Below, piece by piece: positions 9,152-18,508 of a DNA stretch of 44,499 nt. Both the position numbers and the translations under genes were made by a program. Location: the NCBI RefSeq assembly GCF_025698965.1, contig NZ_JAILWL010000002.1, positions 1 through 44,499 on the forward strand, written 5' to 3'. Below the pieces are notes generated by a model. That model did no database searches, was not told where the DNA came from, and saw only the letters and a program-made list of their open reading frames with translations. Within the stretch, counting starts at the first letter, position 1, and each line of letters starts with the position of its first letter. The stretch comes from Roseibium sp. GTDB taxonomy: Bacteria; Pseudomonadota; Alphaproteobacteria; Rhizobiales; Stappiaceae.

Positions 9152-9813
9152 CAGCGATACACCGTCTCATAGAGGGATCGGATGATACCGGCGGTAACAC
9201 CCCAGATATAACGTTCACCGAAAGGCATTGCATAAAAGTAGCGTTGCTTGCCTTGCCAGACCCGGCTTTGCTTTTGATGATTGACCGGGTTCATCAGGAA
9301 TGTCAGCGGAACTTCAAAAACGTCCTCGACCTCGTCCGGATTTGGCTGAAAGGGCGTGACTTCCCGGATCGCCGCAACAATTGGAACCACCCTGTAGCCG
9401 GATCCGGTCAGATAGGGCGCCAGATTTCCCAGCGGTTCAACGACCTTTGGCGGCAAACCGATCTCTTCTTCAGCTTCTCTGAGCGCGGCCTCAACCGGTC
9501 CGTTGTCAGTCGGATCAATCTTTCCACCCGGAAACGCAACTTGCCCGGCGTGAGATTTCAGATGCCCGGTCCGCTGCGTGAGAACCACGCTCGGTCCTTG
9601 TTCCCGCTCCAGAATACCGATCAGCACGGCTGCATCCCGCGGTGGTCCGTCCCACTTGGCATAAGGACCGAGATCGGGGTTCAGTACATGGTCACCGGTG
9701 TCGCGTTTTGCATTTTGCCGAGCATTTTCAGCAAGGCGCGCGTGCAATCTCTTTGCCCAGTCTTCACCGGAAAGCGTGCCGGAGCCTGTGTCTGTCACTA
9801 AAGATGCGGTCAT
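9151..9813 (-). CDS. Nudix hydrolase, CoA pyrophosphatase family
   Basis: A 220-residue hydrolase expected to cleave coenzyme A or its derivatives to 3',5'-ADP and phosphopantetheine. The UPF0035/CoA-pyrophosphatase motif LTQRTGHLKSHAGQVAFPGG leads into a full Nudix box: GGKIDPTDNG...EAALREAEEEIGL, in which the G, REAEEEIG and metal-binding glutamates are all present. It sits in the minus-strand operon after DUF1285 and overlaps the start of DUF6111 by one base, which suggests translational coupling. Confidence 0.93.
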   Translation of the reverse strand: MTASLVTDTGSGTLSGEDWAKRLHARLAENARQNAKRDTGDHVLNPDLGPYAKWDGPPRDAAVLIGILEREQGPSVVLTQRTGHLKSHAGQVAFPGGKIDPTDNGPVEAALREAEEEIGLPPKVVEPLGNLAPYLTGSGYRVVPIVAAIREVTPFQPNPDEVEDVFEVPLTFLMNPVNHQKQSRVWQGKQRYFYAMPFGERYIWGVTAGIIRSLYETVYR

Positions 9814-9857
9814 TCAACCTGGCCGTTCGAGTTCGTTCTGTTCATGTACTCAAATAG

Positions 9858-10466
9858 TTATTCGGGTGGCGACAGCAAATCCGGATCAATCGGAAAATAG
9901 GTTCCTCCGCTCCAGATCCCCATCCGGGAACCGTCTTCATCCTTGTGCTCGGCAATCATGTCGGCCAGCTGATACATCAGCGCTCGTGTGAACAGGGCTT
10001 CCAGCCTACCCCTGATGTGAACATAGGGTTTCAGACCGCCGCTGTCCGGTTCTTTTTCGAAACGGAGCGGGTGTTCCGCACCAATGGCAACCAGATCACC
10101 GAGATTTGTCCTGACCGTCAGAACCTGTTTTTCGCCAGCGTCTTCGACCGCCATCTCAACTGCCAGAAGCGGAGCATCGTCGACCGTAATACCGATTTTC
10201 TCGACGGGTGTGACTAGGTAGTGTTTGCCGTCTTCATCCTTGCGCAACACGGAGGCAAACAGCTTGACAAGCGCTTCCCTGCCAATCGGCGAGCCCAGGT
10301 AATACCAGGTTCCGTCTCTTGCTATCCGGATGTCGAGATCCCCGCAAAACGGCGGATTCCATTTCTCGACGGGGGGGGAAGACTTGTCCTGAGCATCTGC
10401 CCGGCTCATCAATGCCTTGAGCCCATCCGGCATTGTCTTGACGATATTTACGGGTCCGTCCGCCAT
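9858..10466 (-). CDS. DUF1285 family protein
   Basis: A 202-residue soluble protein matching the DUF1285 family seen in many alphaproteobacteria. Typical stretches are PPFCGDLDIRIARDGTWYYL near the N-terminus and YLVTPVEKIGITVDDAPLLA in the middle. The function is unknown; a pleckstrin-homology-like fold is known for family members. The frame can start at a GTG at 10478, but the ATG at 10466 is preferred because the GGAG at 10479-10482 abuts the GTG too closely to serve it. It is the first gene of the Nudix/DUF6111/cca operon and is divergent from moxR across about 280 bases. Confidence 0.85.
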   Translation of the reverse strand: MADGPVNIVKTMPDGLKALMSRADAQDKSSPPVEKWNPPFCGDLDIRIARDGTWYYLGSPIGREALVKLFASVLRKDEDGKHYLVTPVEKIGITVDDAPLLAVEMAVEDAGEKQVLTVRTNLGDLVAIGAEHPLRFEKEPDSGGLKPYVHIRGRLEALFTRALMYQLADMIAEHKDEDGSRMGIWSGGTYFPIDPDLLSPPE

Positions 10467-10749
10467 AGACCTACTCACTCCAAACTGTTCATCACCAGCA
10501 CCCGGATTTTTACCAATCCGGTGTTTTTCTCATTTGTAACCGGCAGGCGAGCACCGCCCGCAAGTTCGACCTTATCCCCAAACCATGGAAAGAATCTTGG
10601 ACCTTTCCACTGTATGGCGCACAATTGCGCCTTATCTAGCAATTTATATGGTGTCAGACTGCATGAGTCGCAGCAACCAAGGTTCACGGTGCAACAGCTC
10701 TCCGCCAACCTCCTGACGCGGAAAGCAAAAAATCAGGGAAAGGTGATTC

Positions 10750-11769
10750 ATGAGCGTTGTTTCCCCCACAGGCCCAACCGAAGAAGATATGGCTGCCGTC
10801 GCGCAAAATGCGGAGCGCGCAGTAAGCCGCATCAGTGATGCGAAAGCCGACATCGCACGGATCATCTTCGGACAGGAAACCGTTGTTGAACAGTCGCTTG
10901 TCACCATCCTTGCCGGTGGTCACGGTCTTCTTGTCGGGGTTCCCGGGCTTGCAAAGACCAAGCTTGTCGAAACGCTCGGAACTGTTCTGGGGCTGGATGC
11001 ACGCCGCATTCAGTTCACGCCAGACCTGATGCCCTCCGATATTCTGGGGGCCGAGGTCATGGAGCAAAGTGCCGATGGAGGTCGGTCCTTCCGCTTTATT
11101 CCAGGACCGGTGTTTTCCCAGTTGCTGATGGCCGATGAAATCAACCGTGCCAGCCCCAGAACTCAATCGGCTCTGCTGCAGGCGATGCAGGAATATCACG
11201 TGACCGTTGCCGGTCATCCTCACGATCTGCCACGCCCGTTCCATGTCCTGGCGACACAGAATCCGCTTGAACAGGAAGGCACTTACCCGCTTCCCGAAGC
11301 CCAGCTCGACCGCTTCCTGATGCAGATCGACGTGCATTATCCCGATCTCGATGCAGAGCGTCGCATCCTTTTGGAAACAACCGGTGCCGAACAGGCGGAA
11401 GCTCAGGTCGCCATGAACGCGGAAGAACTGATGGAGTATCAGCAACTCGTGCGGCGCATGCCTGTAGGCGAGACCGTTGTGGAATCGATCCTGAAACTTG
11501 TTCGGTCCGCAAGACCTGAAGAAGGCTCGGAAGGGTCGGACGTTACGAGTTTGATTGCCTGGGGTCCGGGACCCCGCGCCAGTCAGGCCCTGATGCTCAC
11601 AGTTCGCGCACGAGCGTTGGTCGATGGCCGCCTTGCACCGTCGATCGATGATGTACTGGCGCTGGCCGAACCGGTTCTACAGCACCGAATGGCTTTGACC
11701 TTTGCCGCCCGTGCGGACGGCCACACGGTCAGGGATGTGATCCGTCGGGTGAAAGAGACGATCGCCTGA
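10750..11769 (+). CDS. MoxR-type AAA+ ATPase
   Basis: A 339-residue AAA+ ATPase of the MoxR family, thought to act as a chaperone that activates or assembles metal-ion or von Willebrand (VWA) domain proteins. Walker A is GVPGLAKTKLVE (about residues 63-74). Walker B with sensor is LLMADEINRASPRTQSALLQ, followed by the MoxR-type ATQNPLEQEGTYPLPEAQLD. The C-terminal lid (GASQALMLTVRARALVDGR-like, here GPRASQALMLTVRARALVDG) is complete. The ATG has AGG 7 bases upstream. It leads a four-gene plus-strand cluster with DUF58 and two VWA-like membrane proteins, the classical MoxR/Bat arrangement. Confidence 0.96.
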   Translation: MSVVSPTGPTEEDMAAVAQNAERAVSRISDAKADIARIIFGQETVVEQSLVTILAGGHGLLVGVPGLAKTKLVETLGTVLGLDARRIQFTPDLMPSDILGAEVMEQSADGGRSFRFIPGPVFSQLLMADEINRASPRTQSALLQAMQEYHVTVAGHPHDLPRPFHVLATQNPLEQEGTYPLPEAQLDRFLMQIDVHYPDLDAERRILLETTGAEQAEAQVAMNAEELMEYQQLVRRMPVGETVVESILKLVRSARPEEGSEGSDVTSLIAWGPGPRASQALMLTVRARALVDGRLAPSIDDVLALAEPVLQHRMALTFAARADGHTVRDVIRRVKETIA

Positions 11770-11804
11770 AGCAAACCGTTTCTCTTTCTGGAGCCCACGC
11801 CCAC

Positions 11805-12728
11805 ATGGATCCCCGCAACACGAAGGCAGGCATTGATCAGGACACATGGCCGAATGTGATCGGTGAGGCACGTTCGGTCGCAGACGCGTTGCCCGACCTT
11901 TTGGTCGAGGCGAGCCATGTCGCAAGTTCCATCATCGCCGGCTGGCATGGACGCCGGCGGGCAGGTCCTGGAGAAAGCTTCTGGCAATTCCGACCGTTCA
12001 ACATGGGTGAACCGGCAAAACGCATTGACTGGCGCCGGTCCGCTCGTGACGACCATCTTTATGTCCGTGAACGCGAATGGGAAGCCGCCCACACTGTATG
12101 GCTCTGGGCCGATCTTTCCTCTTCCATGGTGTTCCGTTCCCGTCTGTCAGATGTCACCAAGCGCGACCGGTCCATCGTCCTGATGCTGGCGCTTGCCGAC
12201 ATGCTCGCGGAGACCGGAGAACGGATCGGCCTTCCCGGACTGACGCGTCCTTTTTCCGATCGGCGCGCCGCCGAAAGGCTGGCGGACGCACTCGCCCATC
12301 TTTCCAGACCGATTGCCTTGCCGGACACGCTTTCGGTCAAACGATTTGCGGATATTGTACTGGTGTCCGACTTTCTCGATCCGCTCGAAGATATCGCGGC
12401 CTGGATCGCACGAGTCGCGGCGACGGGAGCCAAGGGGCATCTGGTTCAGGTGCTGGACCCTATTGAAGAGACATTTCCCTTTGACGGTCGTATCGAGTTT
12501 ACCGATCCGGAAAAAGGCATTCGCCTGACGACCGGGCGGGCGGAGAACTGGCGCGAAGATTATCAGAACAAACTGGAAGCACATCGGGCAGAAATCCGGG
12601 ACATGGCTCGCAGAGCCGGCTGGACCTATGTTATGCATCATACTGACCGTCCCGCTTCTGAACCGCTGCTTGTGCTGCATAGTGCACTTTCAGGTGCGTT
12701 GGATGTCATGCAAAAAGGAGGCGTCTGA
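11805..12728 (+). CDS. DUF58 domain protein
   Basis: A 307-residue cytoplasmic protein with the DUF58 core GESFWQFRPFNMGEPAKRID followed by W-R-R-S-A-R and VREREWEAAHTVWLWADLSS. The D-x-S-S-S sequence in ADLSSSM resembles a MIDAS metal site of VWA domains. Known partners of this family are MoxR ATPases, here encoded 35 bases upstream. The stop is followed after 3 bases by the GTG of the next gene, so translation is probably coupled. The precise biochemical role of DUF58 proteins is not established. Confidence 0.93.
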   Translation: MDPRNTKAGIDQDTWPNVIGEARSVADALPDLLVEASHVASSIIAGWHGRRRAGPGESFWQFRPFNMGEPAKRIDWRRSARDDHLYVREREWEAAHTVWLWADLSSSMVFRSRLSDVTKRDRSIVLMLALADMLAETGERIGLPGLTRPFSDRRAAERLADALAHLSRPIALPDTLSVKRFADIVLVSDFLDPLEDIAAWIARVAATGAKGHLVQVLDPIEETFPFDGRIEFTDPEKGIRLTTGRAENWREDYQNKLEAHRAEIRDMARRAGWTYVMHHTDRPASEPLLVLHSALSGALDVMQKGGV

Positions 12729-12731
12729 CCC

Positions 12732-15551
12732 GTGTTTGCAGGCCTGCCCCTGACGTTTACAGCTCCGTGGATTCTGGCGGCACTCGCACTGTTGCCGGTA
12801 ATCTGGTGGCTATTGCGGCTGACACCTCCCCGCCCTCGCGAGATTGCCTTCCCGCCGACCCGTCTGCTGCTCGACATCGATCAGCATGAGGAAACTCCCC
12901 AGCGAAGCCCGTGGTGGCTGACCCTGTTACGACTGCTGCTTGCCGCAATCCTGATCATCGCCCTTGCAGGTCCAATCTGGCGTGCAGCAGAGCCGGTGGA
13001 AACCGGAGAAGGCATTCTCTGGATTCTGATCGACAACGGCTGGACATCGGCAAAAGCTTGGGATGATCAGGTCAGGACCGCAGAACAGCTTCTGACCACG
13101 GCTGAACAGACCGGACGTCCGGTTTTGTTTGCGGCAACCGCAGAAGGCCCGGCACAAAACCTGATGCCCGAGGCAGCAGCAAGTGCTCTGGAAAAACTCC
13201 GCGCCCTGGAACCTCGGCCATATCCACCGCAACGCAATGAACTGAATCTCGGGCTGCGCAAGGCTGCACAGGAAAACCCGCCGGGCGCCGTCGTCTGGCT
13301 TTCGGACAATACCCATACCAAGGGTGCCTTTCTGACCGACCTTGCCGCGATCACCGGCGATGCACCTGTCACTGTTCTTTCCGGTCTCGATACGCCCATG
13401 GGCCTGAAAGACCTCAAGAATGATGCCGAGGCGCTATCGCTGACCGTTGTCAGGCACCCCGACCAGAATCTTCGCACCGCAACTGTTCAGGCCCTCGATC
13501 TGAAAGGTCTGGTTCTCGGCGAAGTCCAGGCCTCGTTCGAACCCGCCAGCACTGAAACCGTTGCCCGATTTGATCTGCCGAGCGAACTCAGAAACGATAT
13601 CGCCCGGGTCGAAATTGCAGGTGAAGCGGCCGCCGGTGCGGTGCAGCTGGTGGACGACAGCTGGCGGCGTCGCACCGTTGGCCTGATTTCCGGTCAGTCC
13701 GGCGATCTGGATCAACCGCTCCTGTCTCCGGTCTATTACCTGGAACGCGCGCTGGCTCCCTTCTCCGACATCCGTCGCCCCCGCGACAATGATATCGACG
13801 TGGCCGTTCCGGCCCTGATCGATCAGGGTATCTCGGTTCTGGTCCTTGCCGATGTCGGACGTCTGCCGGACACCACGAGCGAGGTATTGCGCGAGTGGAT
13901 TGAAAACGGTGGCACCTTGTTGCGGTTTGCCGGACCGCGAACCGCTGGCGGCAGCGATGAACTTATTCCAGTTCGCCTGAGGGCAGGTGATCGGTCCCTG
14001 GGCGGTTCGCTTTCCTGGAAACAACCGCAACATCTGGCGGATTTTCCGGAAGATTCACCCTTTGCCGGTCTGAACATACCCAAGGAAGTCACGGTCACGC
14101 GGCAAGTTCTTGCCGAGCCGACCTCCGATCTTCCAGACAGAACCTGGGCTATGCTCGAAGACGGAACACCCCTTGTCACCGCAGCGGCAATGGGGGCCGG
14201 CTCTGTGGTCTTGTTTCACGTCACGGCAGATTCCTCCTGGTCCAATCTGCCGCTCTCGGGCGTGTTCCTGAACATGTTGCGCAGGATCCTGTCTGTGTCG
14301 AATGTCGCCGCCGCTTCGGAAACACCAGCCGATGGCACGTCCGCTCAAAGCGTGCTTCCTCCCCTACGATTGCTGGACGGCTACGGGCGCTTCGGTCCAC
14401 CGCCCGTGGAGGTAACGCCTGTAAACGCATCCGTTTTCCGGGAATCATTGGCCAGCCGCAGGACCCCGCCCGGTCTTTATGGAACAGAGGACGGATTTCG
14501 AGCGCTGAACCTGATGCAGGCAGACGACGAGATCCAGCCACTGGATCTGACAGCGCTCGGCGACACCGTTTCGGTGGCCGCCTATCCGGCATCAGATCCG
14601 CTTGACCTGCGCTCTGTCTTCTTCTCGCTCGCGTTCCTGCTGCTGGTGATTGACGCCATTGCTGTCTTCCTGCTGGCGGGAGGTCTCAGCCGGATTGGAT
14701 TGAGTAGGAGAACGGCAAGCATTGCTTTTGCCCTGTTTGCCTCCGCGAGCCTGTTGACAGTCACAGGGTCAGACCTGGCGCTGGCGCAATCGACATCCGA
14801 TGAACTGCAAGCTCTGGACTCGGCGCTGGAAACCCGGCTTGCCTATGTGCTTACCGGCAATCCTGAAATCGACGATGCAAGCGCCGCCGGTCTTTCGGGA
14901 CTGACGCGCTTTCTCGCCGAGCGCACGGCGTTGGAACCGGGACCACCGATTGCCGTGGACATTGCCCGGGATGAGCTGGCGTTTTACTCGCTGCTTTACT
15001 GGCCAATCGATGCCGCGGCGGACAAACCAAGTGATCAGACCGTTGCGCGCATTGATACTTTCATGCGCAATGGCGGCACCATCCTGTTCGACACCAGGGA
15101 TCACATAAATGCCTCGGCCAACAGCTTTGCCTCCACGCCTGCAACGTTGAAGCTCCGGGAAATTCTCGAAGATCTGGATGTTCCTCCGCTGGAGCCCGTT
15201 CCACCCGATCACGTCCTCACCAAGGCCTTCTATCTGCTGGATTCGTTTCCTGGCCGATATGCGACCAGTCCGCTCTGGGTCGAGAGCCTTGAAGAAATTG
15301 CAGCCCGTGGCGATCGGCCCGTTCGCGCTGGCGACGGTGTTTCCCCGATCCTGATCACCGGCAACGATTTTGCAGCCGCCTGGGCAATCTCCGAAAGCGG
15401 GGAATTCATGTATCCGACGGTGCCGAACAGTCCTGTTCAACGGGACTACGCCTTCAGATCGGGCGTTAATATCGTCATGTACAGCCTGACTGGCAACTAC
15501 AAGGCCGACCAGGTTCACATTCCCGCCTTGCTTGAACGGCTTGGGCAATAG
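12732..15551 (+). CDS. BatA/DUF4159 large membrane protein
   Basis: A 939-residue membrane protein. The N-terminus is BatA-like with two helices (about residues 8-28, TAPWILAALALLPVIWWLL, and 60-80, LLRLLLAAILIIALAGPIW). A VWA-like region follows whose metal site is degenerate (LIDNGWTSA instead of DxSxS). A long periplasmic part has carbohydrate-binding-like or Ig-like composition. Two more helices lie at about 635-690 (FFSLAFLLLVIDAIAVFLLA). The C-terminus (about 720-930) matches DUF4159 (LAYVLTGNPEIDDAS, DELAFYSLLYWPID, GGTILFDTRD). The GTG start has GGAGG 10 bases upstream. A partner of MoxR/DUF58, probably in the cell envelope; substrate unknown. Confidence 0.93.
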   Translation: MFAGLPLTFTAPWILAALALLPVIWWLLRLTPPRPREIAFPPTRLLLDIDQHEETPQRSPWWLTLLRLLLAAILIIALAGPIWRAAEPVETGEGILWILIDNGWTSAKAWDDQVRTAEQLLTTAEQTGRPVLFAATAEGPAQNLMPEAAASALEKLRALEPRPYPPQRNELNLGLRKAAQENPPGAVVWLSDNTHTKGAFLTDLAAITGDAPVTVLSGLDTPMGLKDLKNDAEALSLTVVRHPDQNLRTATVQALDLKGLVLGEVQASFEPASTETVARFDLPSELRNDIARVEIAGEAAAGAVQLVDDSWRRRTVGLISGQSGDLDQPLLSPVYYLERALAPFSDIRRPRDNDIDVAVPALIDQGISVLVLADVGRLPDTTSEVLREWIENGGTLLRFAGPRTAGGSDELIPVRLRAGDRSLGGSLSWKQPQHLADFPEDSPFAGLNIPKEVTVTRQVLAEPTSDLPDRTWAMLEDGTPLVTAAAMGAGSVVLFHVTADSSWSNLPLSGVFLNMLRRILSVSNVAAASETPADGTSAQSVLPPLRLLDGYGRFGPPPVEVTPVNASVFRESLASRRTPPGLYGTEDGFRALNLMQADDEIQPLDLTALGDTVSVAAYPASDPLDLRSVFFSLAFLLLVIDAIAVFLLAGGLSRIGLSRRTASIAFALFASASLLTVTGSDLALAQSTSDELQALDSALETRLAYVLTGNPEIDDASAAGLSGLTRFLAERTALEPGPPIAVDIARDELAFYSLLYWPIDAAADKPSDQTVARIDTFMRNGGTILFDTRDHINASANSFASTPATLKLREILEDLDVPPLEPVPPDHVLTKAFYLLDSFPGRYATSPLWVESLEEIAARGDRPVRAGDGVSPILITGNDFAAAWAISESGEFMYPTVPNSPVQRDYAFRSGVNIVMYSLTGNYKADQVHIPALLERLGQ

Positions 15552-15559
15552 GAGCGCTG

Positions 15560-17635
15560 ATGGTCTGGTCTCTCTCCTTTGATCCCCTGCTTCCACTCTG
15601 GGCACTCGCCACAGGCATCGCGGTGGCCGTCCTGCTGTCGGGCCTTTCCGGCTTCCTGAGACTGCGCGGATGGGTCCTGCGCTCGTTCACAATGGCGCTC
15701 CTCCTGTTCGCCCTGGCCAACCCGGCCATCGAGCGCGAGGATCGCGAACCCTTGTCTAGTGTCGTCGCGCTGATTGTCGACAAAAGTCAGAGCCAGCGCC
15801 TGGCCGAAAGAGAAACCACCACCGACCAGGCAGCTGCGGAAATCCAGAGCAGGATCGAGGCTCTGGACGGATTTGACCTGCGCGTTCTCGAAGCCAGAAA
15901 CTCTGGTGCGGGCAATGGAACGCAAGTGTTCCAGACACTCACAAATGGCCTCGCGGATGTGCCTCCTGAGCGGGTGGGCGGTGCAGTAATTGTCAGCGAT
16001 GGCCAAATCCACGACATTCCCGAAAACGCGGGCGCTCTTGGCTTTGACGCTCCGGTCCACGGCCTGATCACGGGAACCTCGGACGAACGCGACCGCCGCA
16101 TCGTGCTCGACAAGGCGCCGAGATTTGGGCTGGTCGGCTCGGAGCAGACAGTGAGCCTGACCGTTGTCGATCAAGGCCAGGGTACCGGTCCCGGAGATCA
16201 GGTGCGCCTCACCGTGAAACGGGACGGTAATGTCGTCAGCGAGCGTATGGCGCGCACAGGTGAAAAAATCGACATCCCCGTCGAAATCGCGCATGGCGGC
16301 GACAATATCTTCGAGTTTGAAGCCGATACCCTGGCAGATGAACTCACCACATTGAACAATCGCGCCGTGGTCACGATAGACGGCATTCGGGAAAACCTGC
16401 GCGTCCTGCTGGTATCCGGGTCCCCCCATGCCGGGGAACGCACCTGGCGCAATCTACTGAAATCGGATGCTTCGGTCGATCTGGTCCATTTCACAATTTT
16501 ACGCCCACCGGAGAAGCAGGACGGCACACCGATCAATCAACTGTCCCTGATCGCCTTCCCGACACGCGAACTGTTCTCGGTGAAAATCGACGAATTCGAT
16601 CTGATCATTTTCGACCGCTATGTCCGGCGCGGCGTATTGCCGATGCTCTATTTCGACAACATAGCCCGTTATGTTCGCGATGGCGGTGCCGTGCTGCTGG
16701 CCGGTGGTCCGGACTATGCCGAGACCGGTAGTCTGTACAGAACACCGCTGGCGCCTATTCTGCCGGCCCGGCCAACCGGAGCGATCCTCGAGCAACCTTT
16801 CCACGCCACACTGGCCAGCCTGGGTGAAAGACATCCCGTAACCAGGGGCCTGCCCGGTTCGGAACAGGAACCTCCGGCCTGGAGCCGTTGGTTCCGGGCA
16901 GTCGATACGGAACTGGATGCGGGTCAGCAGCTCATGTCCGGGCCAAGCGAAACCCCGCTTCTGGTGTTGAACCGTGAAGGTGAAGGCCGGGTCGCAATGT
17001 TGCTCTCCGATCACGTCTGGCTCTGGGCTCGCGGTTTTGAAGGTGGGGGGCCGCATGTCCCCCTGCTACGGCGCCTGGCGCACTGGCTGATGCAGGAACC
17101 CGATCTGGAGGAAGAAGCCCTGAACGTTTCTCTCCTGGGCAATGAGCTGGTGGTGGAACGCCAGACGCTCGGAGACAGCGTCGGAGATGTCATCGTTATC
17201 GCTCCGACAGGAGAGCAGACGGAAATCACCATGAGTGAGCAGGATCCAGGCCTGTGGCGCGGTGCCATGCCGGTCGGCGAAACTGGACTTCATTCCGTTT
17301 CGGATGGAGAAATGAGCGCGCTTATTCATGTCGGACCACAAAACCCGCGTGAATACACCGATGTTCTTTCGACAACGGAAGTGCTGGAACCGATCAGCGA
17401 GGCAACCGGAGGGGCGACCCAGCGTCTGAGAGACGTTGGAGGAGGACTGGACGTTCCAAGGGTCGTGTCCATGCGCCAGTCAGCGAATTATGCGGGTAAT
17501 GGCTGGATCGGTCTGAAAGCCACCGAAGCGAGCATTCTGAACGGTGTCGACCGCTATCCGCTGATGATCGGCCTTCTCGGCTTGGCGTTACTGCTGGGGG
17601 CACTTTCGCTGACCTGGTATCGCGAGGGGCGTTAG
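15560..17635 (+). CDS. VWA / glutamine-amidotransferase-like membrane protein
   Basis: A 691-residue membrane protein completing the MoxR cluster, starting 8 bases after the DUF4159 gene with GGAG in front. N-terminal helices lie at about residues 8-30 and 38-55. They are followed by VVALIVDKSQSQ, which keeps the D-x-S-x-S metal-site pattern that its neighbour has lost. The middle (about 275-430) resembles a class I glutamine-amidotransferase-like fold (FDLIIFDRYVRRGVLP, YVRDGGAVLLAGGPDYA), but I see no convincing catalytic Cys. A C-terminal helix (LMIGLLGLALLLGALSLTWY) ends the protein. Its stop overlaps the stop of the convergent GNAT gene. Confidence 0.9.
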   Translation: MVWSLSFDPLLPLWALATGIAVAVLLSGLSGFLRLRGWVLRSFTMALLLFALANPAIEREDREPLSSVVALIVDKSQSQRLAERETTTDQAAAEIQSRIEALDGFDLRVLEARNSGAGNGTQVFQTLTNGLADVPPERVGGAVIVSDGQIHDIPENAGALGFDAPVHGLITGTSDERDRRIVLDKAPRFGLVGSEQTVSLTVVDQGQGTGPGDQVRLTVKRDGNVVSERMARTGEKIDIPVEIAHGGDNIFEFEADTLADELTTLNNRAVVTIDGIRENLRVLLVSGSPHAGERTWRNLLKSDASVDLVHFTILRPPEKQDGTPINQLSLIAFPTRELFSVKIDEFDLIIFDRYVRRGVLPMLYFDNIARYVRDGGAVLLAGGPDYAETGSLYRTPLAPILPARPTGAILEQPFHATLASLGERHPVTRGLPGSEQEPPAWSRWFRAVDTELDAGQQLMSGPSETPLLVLNREGEGRVAMLLSDHVWLWARGFEGGGPHVPLLRRLAHWLMQEPDLEEEALNVSLLGNELVVERQTLGDSVGDVIVIAPTGEQTEITMSEQDPGLWRGAMPVGETGLHSVSDGEMSALIHVGPQNPREYTDVLSTTEVLEPISEATGGATQRLRDVGGGLDVPRVVSMRQSANYAGNGWIGLKATEASILNGVDRYPLMIGLLGLALLLGALSLTWYREGR

Positions 17636-18138
17636 CGCCCCGGCCCTGCCCCGCCGTGAACCGCTCCTGTCGGCATGGTTGCCCCATTCAGGGCGGCCAC
17701 GAGCAACCGGGCCGGGTCGACCGGACCCGGCAAAGTGATCTGGCCGAAAGGGACCTGCTGAAAGCCGAAGGGGCTGTAATAGGGAGCGTCGCCGACTAGA
17801 AGCACGACCTTGTCGCCTGCAGTTGCAGCTTCATCCATTGCTGTGCGCAGCAGCGCCTTTCCAAGACCCCGGTTCTTGAAGTTGGGAGATACGGTCAGCG
17901 GCCCAAGAAGCAGCGCTTCGGTCTCGCCGATCTGGATCGGTGACAACCGAATGGACCCTGCGATCTGAGAGCCTGCCAGACCGACAAAGGACAAGTCTGG
18001 CCGATGTGGAACGTTTTCCCGTATGCGAAATGCGGTCCGCGCAAACCGGCCGGGTCCAAATGCCTCGGCTTGAAGGTCTTCAATAGCAGTATTGTCGGAG
18101 GTGTCTTCGAGCCTGATGACCCATGTGGTCTGTTTCAT
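17632..18138 (-). CDS. GNAT N-acetyltransferase (YhbS-like)
   Basis: A 168-residue acetyltransferase. Acetyl-CoA-binding motif A is visible as GPLTVSPNFKNRGLGKALLR (R/Q-x-x-G-x-G/A), followed by VVLLVGDAPYYSPFGFQQV, a signature of the COG3153/YhbS group. The substrate is unknown. The ATG at 18138 has AGGAA about 7 bases upstream. It converges on the MoxR cluster, with the two stop codons overlapping by 4 bases, so there is no room for a separate terminator. Confidence 0.92.
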   Translation of the reverse strand: MKQTTWVIRLEDTSDNTAIEDLQAEAFGPGRFARTAFRIRENVPHRPDLSFVGLAGSQIAGSIRLSPIQIGETEALLLGPLTVSPNFKNRGLGKALLRTAMDEAATAGDKVVLLVGDAPYYSPFGFQQVPFGQITLPGPVDPARLLVAALNGATMPTGAVHGGAGPGR

Positions 18139-18508
18139 GTGGCAGTTCCTGAAAAGCGATCTTTTTAAAAAAGCGCGCCTGCCACTAGCCCGAATGTATT
18201 TATCGAAATTCCGGGATCAGGTCAGCCGCGACGGAGCGAACGAGAGCTTTCTCGTCGGCTGGTTCGTCGTCGGAGTGTCAGACCTGAGGTCATGGAAACC
18301 TGTCTCGTCGATACGCCGGTAACTTTCAAGTCACCGGTAGTTCATTTATGAGGCAAAGCGGTTACCACGCCAACTTCTTTCGGTCCAGTGCTTTTTTGTC
18401 ATGACCGGACCTCCGAAATTGTTCAGCGATTGCGAACACTGCATTCAGTTGATTGATTTTCACGAACAGCGCACAACCTACCAGGAAGGCAGATCAAGGG
18501 AGTTCACG
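18139..18508. other. Divergent intergenic region
   Basis: About 370 bases between the divergent GNAT and glutathionyl-hydroquinone reductase genes, so it must contain both promoters. It holds the 22-base near-palindrome at 18316-18337. The reductase frame stays open back to an ATG at 18401, but the better start is at 18509. I see no other gene. Confidence 0.5.
18316..18337. promoter_or_regulatory. Near-palindrome, candidate operator
   Basis: CCGGTAACTT - TC - AAGTCACCGG: two 10-base arms with one mismatch, about 170 bases upstream of the glutathionyl-hydroquinone reductase start. The dyad symmetry and position between divergent genes suit a dimeric regulator such as a MarR- or TetR-type protein. 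No such regulator is encoded next to it, and the absence of a T-run argues against a terminator. Confidence 0.4.
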
